Source: Lachnospiraceae bacterium
GTDB taxonomy: Bacteria > Bacillota > Clostridia > Lachnospirales > Lachnospiraceae
Assembly (NCBI GenBank): GCA_017483425.1
Contig: JAFUWM010000374.1
Span: forward strand, 1-7,077
Direction of reading: 5' to 3'
Length of the DNA stretch: 7,077 nucleotides
Part shown: one piece after another, positions 1 through 6,662 of the stretch
How the letters are laid out: the number at the start of each line of letters is the position of its first letter
Position numbering within the stretch: position 1 is the stretch's first letter
Position numbers and translations under genes: made by a program
The notes under the pieces: generated by a model
What the model saw: only the letters and a program-made list of their open reading frames with translations
What the model was told of the DNA's origin: nothing
Databases searched by the model: none

Positions 1-1323
1 GCCCGGTATACCATAAAGAGCAGAAAGGTTATGATACTGTGCCTTGTCGTTAATTTTGGAATACTTGCTGTTCTTAAATATTCGGCATTTGCTATTGCCA
101 ATATAAATCTGTTTAAGCTGACTTTTTTTCACAGTATTGATTTCATAAGTATACCAAAGTGGGTACTGCCGCTGGGACTCTCATTTTACACTTTTCAGTC
201 TATGGGATACATAATAGATATCCATTACAGAAGAACGGATGCGGAGAAAAATCCGCTTAAGCTTGCCCTTTTTGTCTCCTTTTTCCCTCAGATCGTACAA
301 GGCCCTATAGGAAGACACGCAGAGCTGTCAAAAACGCTCTACGGAGGAAATCTTTTTGACTGGCAAAATATGGTACATGGAGGGCTATTTATTGTTTCGG
401 GGCTTTTTAAAAAGCTTATCATAGCTGACAGGACGGCTTCTTTTATAACAAATGCGTTCAATCTGTATGAGAGTACTGACGGAGGGTATTTGCTCATAGC
501 TCTTTTTCTTTATTCATTCCAGCTCTATGCTGATTTCTCAGGAGGTATAGATATTGCGACAGGTGTCGCCCGATGCTTTGGGGTGGTTCTTGCGCCGAAT
601 TTTGAAAGACCGTTTTTTGCCAGATCCGTAAGTGAGTACTGGAGAAGATGGCATATCTCCCTTTCCGACTGGTTCAGAGACTTTGTCTTTTATCCTGTAG
701 CAGTTTCCAAGAAGATGATGAAGCATGGGAAATGGATTGAGGAACATATCAACGGTTTTCTTGGAAAACGCTATACGTTATATGTGGCTACGGCGGTAGT
801 GTGGTTTACGACCGGACTATGGCATGGCGCTGAATGGAGATATGTAGTGTGGGGATTACTTAACGGATTGATCATGTGTGTTTCTGCAGAGCTTGAACCG
901 GTTTATGCTATTATAAACAAAAAGCTGGGCTGGGGTGATGAAAATAAGCTTCATAAAGGGTTTTCGGCACTCAGGACATTCTGTATTATCACTTTCCTGA
1001 GGCTTTTTGATCTTTCGCACAAGGGGATAGGACAGGTAAATGCTGTTTTTACAAAAATATTTACGGCATTTGGGCATGTCAGTATACGGGGGATAGATGA
1101 CTTAGGCCTCCCGGAAAAGGAATTAAAAATTGCGCTTGCAGGGTGTTTGATACTGATGCTTGCGGAAGTCATTGAGGAAAGGGAGAGTATATATTCCAGA
1201 CTCAGACGGTTTCCGGAAGCCGTGACGTGGATTTTGTTTATTGTATCTGTGGGCATTATAGTGATATACGGATACTATGGACTGGGCTATGACGCGAGTG
1301 ATTTTATTTATATGCAGTTCTGA
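1..1323 (+). CDS. MBOAT family membrane-bound O-acyltransferase, 5' end outside window
   Basis: Polytopic inner-membrane acyltransferase of the DltB/AlgI superfamily, which moves an acyl (often acetyl) group across the membrane for O-acylation of a surface polymer. The frame is open to base 1 with no stop before the ATG at 31, and the protein lacks the usual first membrane segments, so the true start lies upstream. Numbering from that internal ATG, visible signatures are FFPQIVQGPIGR (about 84-95), YADFSGGID (about 165-173), EYWRRWHISLSDWFRDFVFY (202-221) and GLWHGAEW (262-269), with the invariant catalytic histidine at H265. The FYPVAVSK stretch following WFRD, in place of a GG-x-R motif, fits the Firmicutes subgroup often found in polysaccharide loci rather than classical DltB. 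The next gene, 15 bases downstream, encodes the usual SGNH partner. Family assignment is secure; acyl group and target polymer are not shown. Confidence 0.93.
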   Translation, partial: ARYTIKSRKVMILCLVVNFGILAVLKYSAFAIANINLFKLTFFHSIDFISIPKWVLPLGLSFYTFQSMGYIIDIHYRRTDAEKNPLKLALFVSFFPQIVQGPIGRHAELSKTLYGGNLFDWQNMVHGGLFIVSGLFKKLIIADRTASFITNAFNLYESTDGGYLLIALFLYSFQLYADFSGGIDIATGVARCFGVVLAPNFERPFFARSVSEYWRRWHISLSDWFRDFVFYPVAVSKKMMKHGKWIEEHINGFLGKRYTLYVATAVVWFTTGLWHGAEWRYVVWGLLNGLIMCVSAELEPVYAIINKKLGWGDENKLHKGFSALRTFCIITFLRLFDLSHKGIGQVNAVFTKIFTAFGHVSIRGIDDLGLPEKELKIALAGCLILMLAEVIEERESIYSRLRRFPEAVTWILFIVSVGIIVIYGYYGLGYDASDFIYMQF

Positions 1324-1338
1324 TCACAGGGAGGATCA

Positions 1339-2382
1339 ATGAATTATAAGGGAATTGTAAAGCTTATGGCAGCCATACTGATTGGCGTTATTCTGCTGTA
1401 TGTCTTAAGCCTGGTGTTTTCACCTAAGTATATCTCTGAAAATCAGGAAGGAAGGATAACTGCAGAGTTTTATCGTGAGACTACGGATCTGGATGTTGTG
1501 TTTTTCGGAACATCCACTTCTTACTGCAGTATAGCTCCGCCATACTTATGGCACCGGTATGGCTTTACTTCTTATACAAGGGCGTGTGATTCTGAAACAA
1601 TGTGGCAGACTTACTATCTGCTTCGGGATACTGTAAAATACAACAAGCCGGATGTTGTTGTTTGTGATATGAGCGGAATAAAGTTCGGGGAAGAATTTGT
1701 CGAAGAGCCTGCAAACAGAAAAATAATGGACGGGATGCGGTTTTCCGCGGATAAGCTTAAGTGCGCTAGAGTATCAATGCATGAAGATGAAAGTCTGCCT
1801 TCATATGTTTTTCCGGTTTTCAGATTTCACTCCAGATGGCAGGAGCTTAAGGACGAGGATTTCTTATATGCTTTTCATAAGCCGGATGTGACACATGACG
1901 GATACCTGATGTCATTTGACCACACTGCGGAAGAGGGGGAGGGCGGACCTGAGGAAGGTGATGTGAAGCTTCCGGACAAAGCAAAGGAGTATCTGGTAAA
2001 GATAGCAGATTACTGTGAGGAGCAGGGGATCACTCTTATGCTGATCAAGACTCCGACGTATATAAACTGGTATCAAAGCTATGATAGTGAAATAAATGAA
2101 ATTGCCGGGCGTTTTGGCATCAGCTATATTAATTTTGATTATTATAAGGAAGATATAGGTCTTGTCAGATCAGAGGATTACATTGACGGGCACAGCCATC
2201 TTAATATATATGGCTCGGAGAAATTCTGCGATTATATGGGAGCATATATTAAAGAGCAGACAGATATCCCGGATCACAGGGAAGACGAAGTGTATGCTTC
2301 TGTCTGGGATGGAAAGTATGATGCCTATGAAACCGGGATTTTATCAGGACAGGACAAGGGTTTTACCACGGAATCTTATTAG
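1339..2382 (+). CDS. Membrane-anchored SGNH/DltD-like acyl-transfer partner of the MBOAT protein
   Basis: Probable extracytoplasmic acyltransferase or esterase that takes the acyl group exported by the MBOAT protein and places it on the polysaccharide, as DltD, AlgJ/AlgX or PatB do with their MBOAT partners. A single N-terminal hydrophobic segment (about residues 7-27) is an uncleaved signal anchor; the rest would face outside. Block I is FFGTSTSYCSIAP (55-67), with S59 in G-T-S as the candidate nucleophile. KPDVVVCDMSG (about 103-113) is the expected following strand. Near the C-terminus, DGHSHLNIYGSEKF (283-296) supplies the Asp/His block, probably D283 and H287; the three-residue spacing between them is one longer than the commonest DxxH. 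A GGGAGG ribosome binding site at 1329-1334 fixes the ATG. About 40 residues follow the His block. Role inferred from motifs and neighbour; substrate unknown. Confidence 0.8.
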   Translation: MNYKGIVKLMAAILIGVILLYVLSLVFSPKYISENQEGRITAEFYRETTDLDVVFFGTSTSYCSIAPPYLWHRYGFTSYTRACDSETMWQTYYLLRDTVKYNKPDVVVCDMSGIKFGEEFVEEPANRKIMDGMRFSADKLKCARVSMHEDESLPSYVFPVFRFHSRWQELKDEDFLYAFHKPDVTHDGYLMSFDHTAEEGEGGPEEGDVKLPDKAKEYLVKIADYCEEQGITLMLIKTPTYINWYQSYDSEINEIAGRFGISYINFDYYKEDIGLVRSEDYIDGHSHLNIYGSEKFCDYMGAYIKEQTDIPDHREDEVYASVWDGKYDAYETGILSGQDKGFTTESY

Positions 2383-2390
2383 TGTATAAT
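2362..2390 (+). promoter_or_regulatory. Candidate internal promoter before the Wzy-like gene
   Basis: TTTACC (2362-2367, four of six matches to TTGACA) is followed after 17 bases by a perfect TATAAT (2385-2390), straddling the stop codon of the SGNH gene. Transcription would start near 2397, only about 4 bases before the ATG at 2401, giving an almost leaderless message. AT-rich DNA produces TATAAT by chance, so this is a candidate only. Confidence 0.33.
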
Positions 2391-2400
2391 CTTTAATATT

Positions 2401-3561
2401 ATGTTTATGCCATCAGGTTTTAAAAAAACAGATATGATTCTTTGGGTCACGGTCATATATTACATCGTGTTTTCATTTATCCACCTTGATTCTGAAATAG
2501 CACAGGAATGGGGCTTCATATATGGCATTCCATGGAGGATAAACAGTATATGTGTTGTGATAGTCAGCGCATATGCCGTATTTACGGTTCTGGAGGAAAA
2601 GGACAGGCGTAAAAAGGCGTTTTTTTTAGTGCTGGATGTATTTAGCATTGTATTCGGATGGGAACTTATCCTTCTCATGGTGGCAATGGCACACAGATCC
2701 ATGAAAGAGTGGATGCCTGCAGCTCTCGTGGCGGGACTTTCCACCTTTGGATTAACCATGCTTTGCGCATTCACCGGATTGATAGATATAAATGGTCATA
2801 ATGCCAGGCGACTCGCTTTTGGAATGGTAAACAGAACTAATTTTGCTTTTGCGGTTTTGTTCTTTATAATTTCGTTCAGTATCATAAGAGGCGGTTACCT
2901 TAAATATTATGAATACGCAGTTCTTTTTCTTTTTATCATAGCCACTTTTTATCATGTTACGGCAAAAAATGCCATGGTCTGTATGACACTGTTTGTTTTA
3001 TTATGTCTTTCAGGTCAGATTTATGACAGGCTGCCGGGTGAGAAAAAGGGGATAGGCAATTGCTTCAGGTTGATGCAGAAATACTTTTTGGATTATGCTT
3101 TTGTGCTTTCGTATGTATTGTACAGAATAGTTGTTTATTACAGAAAGTATTTTGAGAAAATGAAGGATACAATCCCGTGGATCCGCACCTTTATATACCG
3201 GCTGAATATAGGCGCTGAGACAGTAGAGATGCCGATAACTCTTTTCGGACAATGGGTGAGGGAGTCCGGTAACAGTGAGGATTATTACGTTATGGACTCA
3301 TTTTTCGCAAAAACTCCTGTAAGAAACGGTCTGGTGTATTTTGTTCTTATCATGGGAATCTTTACGTACTTTTTGATAAGAGCCAGGCGGAGCGGGCAGA
3401 GAACCATATATTTTGCTTTTTTGGTCATGGCATTGTACGCCATAACCGATCCGACTTTAGTGAATGTCTCATATAATTTTATAGTCGCACTGCCCTTTGC
3501 AGCGTGGGACATAAAATCCACGTACGGATCAAAACCGGTCGGGGAAGATCATGAATATTAA
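2401..3561 (+). CDS. Polytopic membrane protein resembling Wzy-type polysaccharide polymerases
   Basis: Probable polymerase joining lipid-linked oligosaccharide repeat units at the outer face of the membrane. About 10-11 hydrophobic segments can be read, roughly at 13-28, 43-63, 73-97, 107-128, 147-163, 170-186, 190-206, 229-247, 311-328, 335-349 and 355-369. The non-membrane motifs match the pattern of Gram-positive Wzy proteins: RRLAFGMVNRTNFAF (136-150), and the large loop with YRLNIGAE (266-273), ITLFGQ (279-284) and YYVMDSFF (295-302) just before a membrane segment. Conserved arginines R136, R137 and R267 are candidates for the functional loop arginines of Wzy enzymes. At 386 residues it is typical in size. 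ATG 2401 is the only ATG between the in-frame stop at 2380 and the first membrane segment apart from internal Met3 and Met12; no ribosome binding site precedes it, unlike the other genes here. It overlaps the next gene by 11 bases. Wzy sequences diverge greatly, so an O-antigen-ligase-like role cannot be excluded. Confidence 0.6.
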   Translation: MFMPSGFKKTDMILWVTVIYYIVFSFIHLDSEIAQEWGFIYGIPWRINSICVVIVSAYAVFTVLEEKDRRKKAFFLVLDVFSIVFGWELILLMVAMAHRSMKEWMPAALVAGLSTFGLTMLCAFTGLIDINGHNARRLAFGMVNRTNFAFAVLFFIISFSIIRGGYLKYYEYAVLFLFIIATFYHVTAKNAMVCMTLFVLLCLSGQIYDRLPGEKKGIGNCFRLMQKYFLDYAFVLSYVLYRIVVYYRKYFEKMKDTIPWIRTFIYRLNIGAETVEMPITLFGQWVRESGNSEDYYVMDSFFAKTPVRNGLVYFVLIMGIFTYFLIRARRSGQRTIYFAFLVMALYAITDPTLVNVSYNFIVALPFAAWDIKSTYGSKPVGEDHEY

Positions 3562-5143
3562 ACTGTATGACTTGTTTTGTAAATTCATATCATATCTCAG
3601 CATTCTAATCCTGAGTGTATTAACGATGTTTTCGGTCATAAGTACTACCTATGTTGATTCCTATGACAGAGTGTTTTACTTTGGAGATCACGCATATATA
3701 CATGGGATAGCTATAATTTTGCTTTTGGCGTTGGGTTACGTGTTCCGTACCAAATTCAGATTCAAAGTGACGGACAGAATCCTGATAACGGCTCTTACGA
3801 TAATGACAGCTATCGTTGCAATATATATTACTCTTACAAATCTGGTTCCGAGATTTGATCAGAGAGCGGTAAGATCAGTTGCGGGTAATCTGGTATACGG
3901 TATTACGGACGATTTCCTGCCGGGAGGATATGGCGAAATATATCCTTATAATCACGGAATAATACTGTTTTATGAATTTATAATACGTGTGTCGGGATAT
4001 GACAATTATATAGTGATGCAGTATATAAATCTTTTCTTTATGGTGCTTACACAGATAGCACTGTATTTCGTTATGAAGAGGATCACCTGCTATTTCAGGG
4101 AGATATCGCTGGGATTAATCATATTTATTCCATATTGGGGATATGCTACTTTCCTGTACGGAAATATACCGGGATTTTGTATGGGTATGTGGGCGCTGTA
4201 TTTTTCTCTTGTTTTTTTGGAAGAATTTAGAATGTATGAGGCAATAGCGGCAGGAATACTTATGTCTGCGGCATTCAGGTTTAAGGAAAATTTTGCCATA
4301 TTGGCCATTGCAATCGCCATACTTGCGCTGTGCGAGGTAATAAAAAGTCATAAATATAAAGGTTTGCTGCTGATTGCTGCAATGGTTTTTTTTATCGGTA
4401 TAAGTGGATTTGCAGTGAATAGAATACTGGAGACAGAGGCACATTATCACCCGGGCAAAGGCATACCGGGACTTCCATACATAGCTATGGGACTTCATGA
4501 GCATGAAAGCAGGGGAGCGGGATGGCATGATAATTATCCGGAGGTTACTTATGAAGATGTAGGATACGATATTACGCAGTCTATTCAGCTTGCAAAGGAA
4601 GATATAGCGGGTTCCATAGACAATTTCAGGCAGCATCCTAAGTACATGGCTGGTTTTTTTGTCAGGAAGATAGCATCCATGTGGAATGATCCTACATATT
4701 ATTCATGGACGCTTCAGCAGGGTCGTGATAATTACTGGGACAGAGTATTATTTTTGCCCGGAATTAAACTGGTGTACGGAATAATGAATGTGATGCAGAC
4801 TTTCCTGTATTTTTTCGCACTTTTGTATTTTATTTTCAACAGGAACAATAATGATTTTAAGCAGTTATTTTTTGTGATTTTTTTTATTGGAGGCTTTTTG
4901 TGCCATATATTGTGGGAAGCACATTGTCAGTATGCCTTGTTTTACGCAATGGGTCTCGCAACATATAGTACCGAAGGTATAGCGCTGTCCTGTAAAAGGA
5001 TAATTAAAATGGAGCAAAAAGAAAGGATCAGAGCGGCTATAGTTTGTGCTATTGTGTGTATGATCCTGTCCGTTCCGGCCATGACTTCAGTTTTGACATT
5101 GAACCGGAGCGGAGCAGGGCTGGGTTTTATTGAGGGAATATAA
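3551..5143 (+). CDS. GT-C-type polytopic membrane glycosyltransferase
   Basis: Large membrane protein with about 13-14 hydrophobic segments, likely transferring a sugar from a polyprenyl-phosphate donor at the outer face of the membrane (GT39/ArnT-like GT-C fold). The first large external loop carries VPRFDQRAV (99-107); the Asp in this D-Q context (D103) is the expected catalytic acid position. YPYNHGIILFYEF (131-143) follows, in the place where such proteins have a Y-P-x-x-x-G segment. A second long loop (about 291-400) holds LPYIAMGLHEHE (308-319), HPKYMAGFFVRKIASMWNDP (362-381), and then GGFLCHILWEAHCQY (447-461) leads into a late membrane segment; these blocks recur in Firmicutes surface-polysaccharide glycosyltransferases. 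GGGGAAG at 3541-3547 is the ribosome binding site. The start overlaps the preceding gene, implying translational coupling. Fold class is fairly likely; sugar and acceptor are unknown. Confidence 0.65.
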   Translation: MNIKLYDLFCKFISYLSILILSVLTMFSVISTTYVDSYDRVFYFGDHAYIHGIAIILLLALGYVFRTKFRFKVTDRILITALTIMTAIVAIYITLTNLVPRFDQRAVRSVAGNLVYGITDDFLPGGYGEIYPYNHGIILFYEFIIRVSGYDNYIVMQYINLFFMVLTQIALYFVMKRITCYFREISLGLIIFIPYWGYATFLYGNIPGFCMGMWALYFSLVFLEEFRMYEAIAAGILMSAAFRFKENFAILAIAIAILALCEVIKSHKYKGLLLIAAMVFFIGISGFAVNRILETEAHYHPGKGIPGLPYIAMGLHEHESRGAGWHDNYPEVTYEDVGYDITQSIQLAKEDIAGSIDNFRQHPKYMAGFFVRKIASMWNDPTYYSWTLQQGRDNYWDRVLFLPGIKLVYGIMNVMQTFLYFFALLYFIFNRNNNDFKQLFFVIFFIGGFLCHILWEAHCQYALFYAMGLATYSTEGIALSCKRIIKMEQKERIRAAIVCAIVCMILSVPAMTSVLTLNRSGAGLGFIEGI

Positions 5144-6517
5144 ATGAAAATAAAGGACAGGATTAAAAACAGCGATATAATACAGGCTATTTTGGTCAAT
5201 GCCTTGATATTGGCTGCGTTTACGATAATAATGAGGCCTTATCTGGAAAATGAGGCGGATATTATCATGCAGGAACTGGTTTGTGGGGATTATGAAGCGG
5301 GGATTCCCAGCAGCTCCATTTTATTCAGTCATTTTCTTATAGGGGCTATACTTTCGGGGCTGATAAGGGTAATGCCGTTTGTGCCGTGGTATATGGTTAT
5401 GCATTGGATATGCTGTTTTTCTGCGTTGTCTGTCATAGGGACGATCTCTTTTATAAGGAGCAGGGGATATACCGGCAAATTCCTGACGACGGGGGTGCTG
5501 GTATATCTCGGATTTGAGTGCTATGTGACTCCCGGCTATCTGAAGACTGCGACAATGCTTTCTGTTGCAAGCGTATATCTGATTTTGCATATGATGAATA
5601 TGGAAAGCAGAAGAAAACTTTGTATTGTGCTTGCAGTTATAACCGGGGTTCTGGCATCAATGTTTTCTTTTTTTACTTTTGTGGCCATGTTTATTATATG
5701 CGCAATACTTTCCGTTGTTTATCTTATCATATCAGGGGCATTTGCTGATAAGAAAGCCTTTATAAGGGCATTTGTTACTGCGGTGGTTACTGCAGGAGCG
5801 ATTTTTGTGGTCGCAGCCGGCTTGTACTATTTTGACAGGCTGCACTATTTTAAGGATCCTTCGCTTTCCGCATCCATTGCTTACCGTCTGGCATATGAGA
5901 AATGTCTGTCTTACGGGGTGCCCTACTTTAAGTTCAGGGATGATGAGATTGCGGCTGCCCGCGATGCCATGAAAAGACTGGGAGCGCTCGATCCAGACCT
6001 TGTAGATACAAATGAGCGCCTTTTGTATATGGCCGGAACGAAATTAAACCTGACAATATACGAGATAAGGAATTTTATCCAATTTGAGCCTGAAAATATG
6101 TCACATCTGCCGTTAATTTACCTATGGGGATTTCTGGCATACATTATCGCCAGATATGGGGGGAAAAAAGGTCGCTCTGCCGTTGGAATATCGTCGCTGA
6201 TTGGAATTATTATTCTTTTCATGATGAGACATTATCTGATCCTGGGATATTACAGGATGTATACTTTGGAGATCATTCCGTTTATATTTTTTTTCATGAT
6301 GTTTTTTGGAGAAGCAGAGTATGCCCCCGATATTGCAGTCGATGAAAAGAAAATAAAGGCAATGTTTGCTGTCGATGTAGCGATGGTATGTTATCTGGCA
6401 TTTTTTATATTTGGAGATGATTTTCCCGTAGCGAAGAATACAGTCCCTCAGACGGAGACGCTTTACATCGAAGATGACAGTGTATCCCAAGAGGACGATA
6501 TGCCCACAGACAATTGA
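5144..6517 (+). CDS. Polytopic membrane protein of unknown function in polysaccharide operon, possibly GT-C-like
   Basis: Not firmly recognised. There are about 10-11 hydrophobic segments (roughly 15-30, 60-78, 83-103, 113-127, 134-150, 159-175, 177-198, 209-228, 322-336, 347-368, 373-388 and 405-424, some probably not spanning), with one long soluble loop at about 230-320. The first external loop has NEADIIMQELVCGDYEAGIP (36-55), and PFVPWYMVMHW (78-88) follows; an acidic first-loop motif followed by a Gly-rich stretch is reminiscent of GT-C enzymes and of an N-D-D first-loop protein family seen in Firmicutes polysaccharide clusters, but the middle Asp is replaced by E37-A38-D39 here. The C-terminal tail (about 438-457) is strongly acidic. 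ATG 5144 directly follows the TAA of the preceding gene, with GAGGG at 5132-5136 as ribosome binding site, so the two are translationally coupled. It is the last gene of the operon. A role in modifying or assembling the polymer is inferred from position only. Confidence 0.5.
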   Translation: MKIKDRIKNSDIIQAILVNALILAAFTIIMRPYLENEADIIMQELVCGDYEAGIPSSSILFSHFLIGAILSGLIRVMPFVPWYMVMHWICCFSALSVIGTISFIRSRGYTGKFLTTGVLVYLGFECYVTPGYLKTATMLSVASVYLILHMMNMESRRKLCIVLAVITGVLASMFSFFTFVAMFIICAILSVVYLIISGAFADKKAFIRAFVTAVVTAGAIFVVAAGLYYFDRLHYFKDPSLSASIAYRLAYEKCLSYGVPYFKFRDDEIAAARDAMKRLGALDPDLVDTNERLLYMAGTKLNLTIYEIRNFIQFEPENMSHLPLIYLWGFLAYIIARYGGKKGRSAVGISSLIGIIILFMMRHYLILGYYRMYTLEIIPFIFFFMMFFGEAEYAPDIAVDEKKIKAMFAVDVAMVCYLAFFIFGDDFPVAKNTVPQTETLYIEDDSVSQEDDMPTDN

Positions 6518-6543
6518 CATAAGCGGGCTTTAGGTGAGATAAT
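6514..6543 (+). promoter_or_regulatory. Promoter of the tRNA-Ala gene
   Basis: A perfect TTGACA -35 hexamer (6514-6519) overlaps the TGA stop of the last operon gene. After an 18-base spacer comes GATAAT (6538-6543, five of six to TATAAT), preceded by TG one base upstream (6535-6536), an extended -10 element. The expected start is near 6550, about 3 bases before the mature tRNA 5' end. No hairpin with a T-tract separates the operon from the tRNA, so operon transcripts could also read through it. Confidence 0.75.
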
Positions 6544-6552
6544 TAAGTACTT

Positions 6553-6625
6553 GGGCTATTAGCTCAGCTGGGAGAGCGCCAGGTTCGCAATCTGGAGGTC
6601 AGGGGTTCGATCCCCCTATGGTCCA
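6553..6625 (+). tRNA. tRNA-Ala, anticodon CGC
   Basis: A complete 73-base cloverleaf folds by eye. The acceptor stem is GGGCTAT with ATGGTCC and includes G3:U70, the alanine identity pair, plus a T5-G68 wobble. The D arm is GCTC/GAGC with an 8-base loop. The anticodon stem CCAGG/TCTGG encloses loop TTCGCAA, giving anticodon CGC at 6586-6588, which reads codon GCG. The variable loop has 5 bases. The T arm is AGGGG/CCCCT with loop TTCGATC, and the discriminator is A. CCA is not encoded; the sequence continues TAC. No intron or break is seen. It lies between the polysaccharide operon and a convergent integrase gene and is the likely integration target. Confidence 0.96.
6605..6625 (+). other. Putative attachment site (attL or attR) in the tRNA 3' end
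   Basis: The T arm and 3' acceptor strand of the tRNA are the usual crossover region for tyrosine recombinases that target tRNA genes, and an integrase gene begins its 3' end only 18 bases further on. The intact tRNA is explained if the element carries a copy of this 3' part that restores the gene. The second copy would lie at the far end of the element, outside the window, so exact limits are not visible. Confidence 0.4.
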
Positions 6626-6631
6626 TACCGC

Positions 6632-6662
6632 AAAGCCGCTAAATTAGCGGCTTTTTATTTTT
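6632..6662 (+). terminator. Rho-independent terminator of the tRNA (and possibly of the operon)
   Basis: AAAGCCGCTA (6632-6641) pairs with TAGCGGCTTT (6645-6654) around a 3-base loop, and a T-rich tract (TTTTTATTTTT, 6652-6662) follows on the plus strand. On the minus strand only three T residues follow the stem, so it should work poorly for the convergent integrase transcript. The hairpin contains the stop codon and last codons of the integrase gene. Confidence 0.9.

Noticed and set aside
1322..2283. Eleven-base match GATCACAGGGA at 1322-1332 and 2273-2283
   Set aside because: A single short match. The first contains the ribosome binding site of the SGNH gene, and the second is inside that gene with no start in a useful frame, so it is probably chance.
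2162..2389. Plus-strand 75-codon frame near the end of the SGNH gene
   Set aside because: It is out of frame within the conserved Asp/His block of the SGNH protein and has no domain of its own.
4115..4636. Minus-strand open frame of 173 codons opposite the GT-C gene
   Set aside because: It lies wholly antisense to a gene with clear family motifs, its product has no recognisable domain or ribosome binding site, and its composition is that of a shadow frame.
2420..6294. Homopolymer tracts (A7 at 2422-2428; T8 at 2620-2627, 4386-4393, 4878-4885 and 6287-6294) as possible phase-variation switches
   Set aside because: All frames are intact. T-runs arise readily from Phe TTT codons in membrane proteins of AT-rich genomes, and tracts of 7-8 are short for slippage switching.
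6122..6520. Minus-strand open frame of 132 codons, and a plus-strand frame at 6124-6345, over the last operon gene
   Set aside because: Both overlap the coupled membrane gene at 5144-6517 and give His/Tyr/Cys-rich sequences without domains.
6632..6662. Bidirectional terminator also ending the integrase transcript
   Set aside because: The minus-strand side of the stem is followed by only three T residues, so efficient termination in that direction is not supported.
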